Source of the DNA: UBA6623 sp965238125
Lineage (GTDB): Bacteria; Acidobacteriota; Terriglobia; Bryobacterales; UBA6623
Assembly: GCA_965238125.1 (NCBI GenBank)
Contig: OZ250179.1
Location: 1,054,001 to 1,118,000, forward strand
DNA length: 64,000 nt
Reading direction: 5' to 3'
Under the pieces are notes generated by a model. That model saw only the letters and a program-made list of their open reading frames with translations. It searched no databases and was not told where the DNA came from. Shown here in pieces: positions 60,970 to 64,000 of this stretch (its first letter is position 1; the number at the start of each line of letters is the position of its first letter). The position numbers and the translations under genes are program-made.

Positions 60970-63798
60970 ATGTTGGCCCTCGAGGGTGTTATGGCGGACG
61001 AAGACTCAATTTCAAAGCTGCGAGACGATCTCGAGCAACAAAGCCAACGGAACACCGAGTTCCAATCCATGGTCGAGGATAAGCTCGCCGGGATGGATCC
61101 GACCGACGAGCCGCCGCCGGATGTCGCCGCGCGGCTGACTCAAGTCGAAGGACAACTGCCCGGACTTGGCGACGACGGACGCGTTGATGCGCTGCTGCTC
61201 CGAGTCTCGTCGCTGGAAAAGAAACTCGCCCACGGCACCCCGGATCCGCTGATCAACGAAATCGTTAACCGCCTCGGCAATCTCGAATCGAGTGGGGGAA
61301 CTGGAGGCGCCGCGTTCGGCGATCTAGAGTCGCTGGTGAAGCAACTTCAGGAAGAGATCGAAGCGAAGTCGGCGGACTCCGACCCGCGGACAGAGGACGT
61401 GGTTCTGCGGATCGCATCGCTCGAAACTTCCTTGAAAAAGTCGGGGGGTCTTGATCGCATCGAAAAGTTGACTTCACGGCTCGATGAAGTCGCCAAGCTC
61501 GCTGAAGAGATGGCCGTCGACCCGCGCATCGACGATCTGGTTTCCAAGGTCGGAGGCCTCGAGGAAGCAGCCGCTGAAGCGCCGCGCGATGAGCGTGTAG
61601 ACGACCTGACAAACCGCCTGGCCGAAGTCGAGGAAAAGTCGGCGGAAGCCGCGAAGAGCTCTGACTTCGAGGGTCTGGGCGAGCGTCTGACCTCGGTCGA
61701 ACAGCGGTTCGACGAACCGACCGCGGACGAGCGCGTCGACGACGTGCTGACCCGGCTTTCTCAAGTCGAGGAACAGTCAGCGCAAGCCGCCGAGCGCTCC
61801 CAGATCGACGACCTCGGTGAGCGTCTGACTTCCATCGACCAACGCTTGGAAGAACCGGCCGCCGATCAGCGGGTGGATGACATTCTGAACCGTTTGTCGG
61901 AGGTCGAGGAACAATCCTCGCAAGCGGCGGAAAGCTCACAGGTCGACAACCTGGGCGAGCGTTTGAATTCCATCGAAGAGCGTCTGGAAGAACCGGCCGC
62001 CGACCAGCGCGTGGATGACATTCTCAATCGCCTCTCCGGGGTCGAGGAACAATCCTCGCAAGCGGTGGATAGCTCCCTGATCGACAGCCTGGGCGAGCGT
62101 TTCGCTTCCATCGAAGAGCGTCTGGACGAGCCGACCGACGACGAACGCGTCGGCGAATTGATCGAACGTGTTTCCGAAATCGAGCAAGCGCACCAACTAC
62201 TCGCCGAATCGCAAATCGAACAGCTCTCCTCGCGCCTGGCCGCGGTCGAAGAGAAGACGGCCGAACCGGCGACCGATCCCAGGGTTGACGAAGTCTTCGA
62301 ACGTATCGGCGCCGTCGAAGAGAACGTCGAATCCCAAGCGCGCGGCGACGAGGTAAGCGGTTTAGAGGAGCGCCTTGCCGCTCTCGAAGAAAAATCCGGC
62401 GAACCGGTTGACGACAGGCGCATCGACGAATTGCTGGAACATTTTGCCGGCATGGACGATAAGCAGATCCAAGACGCCACCGAGGCGCGAATCGACGAGG
62501 TCACGGCCCGGCTCGACGAACTCCGCACCAGGGTTGCTGAAGTTGCCGAGGATTCCGAAGCCGCCAGGCAAGACAAGGAGCTTGCCGAACGGCTCAGCGC
62601 GATCGAGCGCGACGTGCGCGCGCTGCCTTCCGACAGCCGCTTCGAGGAGTTCCTGGCGCGGCTCTCGATGGTCGAGGTCAACGCGGCCCGTCCGGCGCCT
62701 GATCCACGAGTCGACGAGATTACGAAACGCCTCGGCGAGCTTACCGCCCGGATTGAGCATCCCGCCGATCTGCGGGATCTCGACGCGGTGGAGGAACGCC
62801 TGAGTTCGGTCGAGGGCAAGCTGGCCGAGCCGCCCGCCGCGGACGATCGTCTCGACGACCTGCTGGCCCGGCTTTCGGCGATCGAGGAACAACCGGCCGC
62901 GGCCGATACTTCGGCCCTCGAAGAAGTGACCGAACGCTTGGAATCGTTGGAATCGCAAGCGGCTTCCGAGCCGCGCGCCGGCGACAACAGCGAACTCAAA
63001 CGGAAGCTGGAAGAAGTCGAAACGGCGATCCGCAACAGCGACGCCGATGGCCGTGTCGACGGCATCCTAACGCGACTGGCGGATCTCGAAACCAAGACGG
63101 CCAACTCGACGGGCGTAGGCCGCGGCGGCGAAGAAGGCGGCTCCGGCCCCGACCCACGGGTCGACGATCTGCTGAGCCGCATCGAGGGGCTCGAAGAGGA
63201 GAGTTCGCAGCCCGGCGAGGGTGCGGGCGTAGGCGTCGCCGAACTGGCGGCTCGACTCACGGCGATGGAAGCGGCCGGCGGAAGCGCAGCCGATCCTCGC
63301 GTGGACGAGTTGGTTGCGCGCCTGAAGGCGATCGAAAGTTCGGGCGGAGGCCAGGGCGCGGCGCCCGAAGGCGTTGACGAACTCTGGGATCGCATCGCCG
63401 CGCTTGAACAAGGAGGAAGCGGCGAAGACGCCTCGCCTGAACTATCCTCCCGGCTCGACGACATCGAGGAACGGCTGGCGGAAGGCGTGGGCGGGAGCGG
63501 TGACGGCGGCGGCAATTTCAAAGCCCTGCTCGATCAGGAGACCTCCCGCTGGTCCAACGCCGCCCGCCAGACAACCGATCAGATCAAGGAAGTGCGGCGT
63601 CAACTCCAGAAGCTCAAAGACCGGGGCGGCGCGGCCGAGGAGGCTTCGCCCGACTTGGCGCAAGCGATCGGGGAGAGCATTGGCGACGCGCTCGGCAAGA
63701 GCGGAGACCTGCGGACGATCAAGATGGTCCTGATGGGCCTGATCTTCGCCCTGACCGCACTCTACAGCATTGGGGCCTATTGGCTACTGGCGGGCTGA
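60970..63798 (+). CDS. Giant coiled-coil protein with tandem 46-residue repeats and a C-terminal anchor
   Basis: 942 residues from ATG 60970 (ATG 60991 is an alternative). Almost the whole chain is acidic, Leu/Glu-rich heptad helix. From codon 61594 the protein repeats a 46-residue unit at least four to five times (units begin at 61594, 61732, 61870, 62008 and 62146), each with RVDDxLxRLSxVEE and LGERLxSIExRLEEP. More diverged units continue to about 63470. Gly-rich linkers and a last coiled segment (SNAARQTTDQIKEVRRQLQKL) precede one helix TIKMVLMGLIFALTALYSIGAYWLLAG at the very end, so it is tail-anchored with the bulk in the cytoplasm. I do not recognise the family; it may be a structural filament or spacer. 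Confidence 0.8.
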   Translation: MLALEGVMADEDSISKLRDDLEQQSQRNTEFQSMVEDKLAGMDPTDEPPPDVAARLTQVEGQLPGLGDDGRVDALLLRVSSLEKKLAHGTPDPLINEIVNRLGNLESSGGTGGAAFGDLESLVKQLQEEIEAKSADSDPRTEDVVLRIASLETSLKKSGGLDRIEKLTSRLDEVAKLAEEMAVDPRIDDLVSKVGGLEEAAAEAPRDERVDDLTNRLAEVEEKSAEAAKSSDFEGLGERLTSVEQRFDEPTADERVDDVLTRLSQVEEQSAQAAERSQIDDLGERLTSIDQRLEEPAADQRVDDILNRLSEVEEQSSQAAESSQVDNLGERLNSIEERLEEPAADQRVDDILNRLSGVEEQSSQAVDSSLIDSLGERFASIEERLDEPTDDERVGELIERVSEIEQAHQLLAESQIEQLSSRLAAVEEKTAEPATDPRVDEVFERIGAVEENVESQARGDEVSGLEERLAALEEKSGEPVDDRRIDELLEHFAGMDDKQIQDATEARIDEVTARLDELRTRVAEVAEDSEAARQDKELAERLSAIERDVRALPSDSRFEEFLARLSMVEVNAARPAPDPRVDEITKRLGELTARIEHPADLRDLDAVEERLSSVEGKLAEPPAADDRLDDLLARLSAIEEQPAAADTSALEEVTERLESLESQAASEPRAGDNSELKRKLEEVETAIRNSDADGRVDGILTRLADLETKTANSTGVGRGGEEGGSGPDPRVDDLLSRIEGLEEESSQPGEGAGVGVAELAARLTAMEAAGGSAADPRVDELVARLKAIESSGGGQGAAPEGVDELWDRIAALEQGGSGEDASPELSSRLDDIEERLAEGVGGSGDGGGNFKALLDQETSRWSNAARQTTDQIKEVRRQLQKLKDRGGAAEEASPDLAQAIGESIGDALGKSGDLRTIKMVLMGLIFALTALYSIGAYWLLAG
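61594..62283 (+). repeat. In-gene tandem repeat, 138-bp unit
   Basis: Successive units start at 61594, 61732, 61870, 62008 and 62146, exactly 138 bases apart. Units 2 to 4 are most alike, for example sharing VDDILNRLS and SIEERLEEPAADQRVDD. The repeats encode 46-residue helical segments. Confidence 0.75.
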
Positions 63799-63851
63799 CA
63801 AAAGGGCCACGCACCAATCGTCTTGCGTCGAGACGAAACTGTTGTGCCTTA

Positions 63852-63878
63852 GGTCCGTCGCTTGCGCTCCGGGCCCTG
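63852..63878. repeat. Dispersed repeat, single diverged copy
   Basis: GGTCCGTCGCTTGCGCTCCG plus GGCCCT matches the 31-bp repeat family (best at 56623). It lies in the last 202 bases of the window, where no gene is seen. Confidence 0.5.
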
Positions 63879-64000
63879 TATCGGCGCATGGGGCGCTTGG
63901 GACGGGATACGATTCCGGTCGCTGCCGGGTATTCCCCTCATCTCCCTTCATTCCCGTCATCCCCTTGTTCTCGCCGGCGTCGTGTGCTGGAATCGAAGAT

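Noticed and set aside
61866..63521. 551-codon minus-strand frame opposite the coiled-coil gene
   Set aside because: Its Ser/Arg-rich low-complexity sequence mirrors the repeat structure of the plus-strand gene; no family resemblance.
1..64000. CRISPR arrays, rRNA genes, riboswitches or phage integration genes
   Set aside because: No regularly spaced direct repeats, rRNA signatures, recognisable riboswitch cores or integrase genes were seen on reading the window.

Overview
The window is a GC-rich (roughly 60-65% by eye) bacterial chromosome segment with mixed gene orientation and many short dispersed intergenic repeats. The best guess for the host is Acidobacteriota. Reasons: a helix-turn-helix/beta-propeller protein at 53928 of a type common there, Ser/Thr kinases fused to TolB-like and TPR regions, a fragment resembling the Solibacter C-terminal (TIGR03437) domain, the futalosine menaquinone route (mqnE), a hopanoid-type glucosyltransferase (hpnI), and Tat-exported Gfo/Idh/MocA and enolase-superfamily proteins. 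A PVC-group host would share several of these traits and is not excluded.

Layout. 1-5014: end of rpsA, an SMP-30 lipoprotein, and a frameshifted MmeI-like restriction-modification protein. 5163-11680: an accessory stretch with an IS630 copy, vapBC, a solitary beta-class DNA methyltransferase, an amino-acid permease and an IS1182-type element. 11907-22000: sthA, toxin-antitoxin remains, hpnI, gnd, a lipid A acyltransferase, a 700-aa TPR protein and an esterase. 22034-31297: mqnE, a sodium-type stator cluster (fliL-pomB-pomA), a ClpB-like ATPase, a kinase-TPR receptor and cstA. 31559-36532: tRNA-Gln, a probable selenoprotein, an enolase-superfamily enzyme, a truncated haemoglobin split by a second IS630 copy, and decayed hicBA. 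36494-43396: typA, an IS110 element, a broken histidine kinase and a second enolase-superfamily enzyme. 43589-47845: rpmI-rplT-pheS-pheT. 47876-56030: two exported Gfo/Idh/MocA oxidoreductases, paired membrane proteins, TPR and propeller proteins. 56742-60581: a TlpA-like thioredoxin divergent from a pterin/tRNA cluster (two PTPS paralogues, folE, truA, a SprT-like protease). 60970-63798: a giant coiled-coil tail-anchored protein.

The strongest unusual items are: (1) an extracytoplasmic redoxin at 31743-32852 with an in-frame UGA giving a U-P-W-C active site, a SECIS-like hairpin at the right distance, and a fused DsbD-alpha-like domain; (2) ribosomal protein L20 with a 151-residue Pro/Ala then Lys/Ala tail; (3) a globin gene cut by IS630 at a TA whose removal restores the frame exactly; (4) a 942-aa protein built partly from tandem 46-residue repeats; (5) paired inverted copies of a 31-bp intergenic repeat.

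A notable number of genes carry a single lesion (frameshift, nonsense codon or insertion). Some lie at homopolymers and may be sequencing errors. Others, such as the IS insertion and an inferred ~10-nt deletion, look like real decay.
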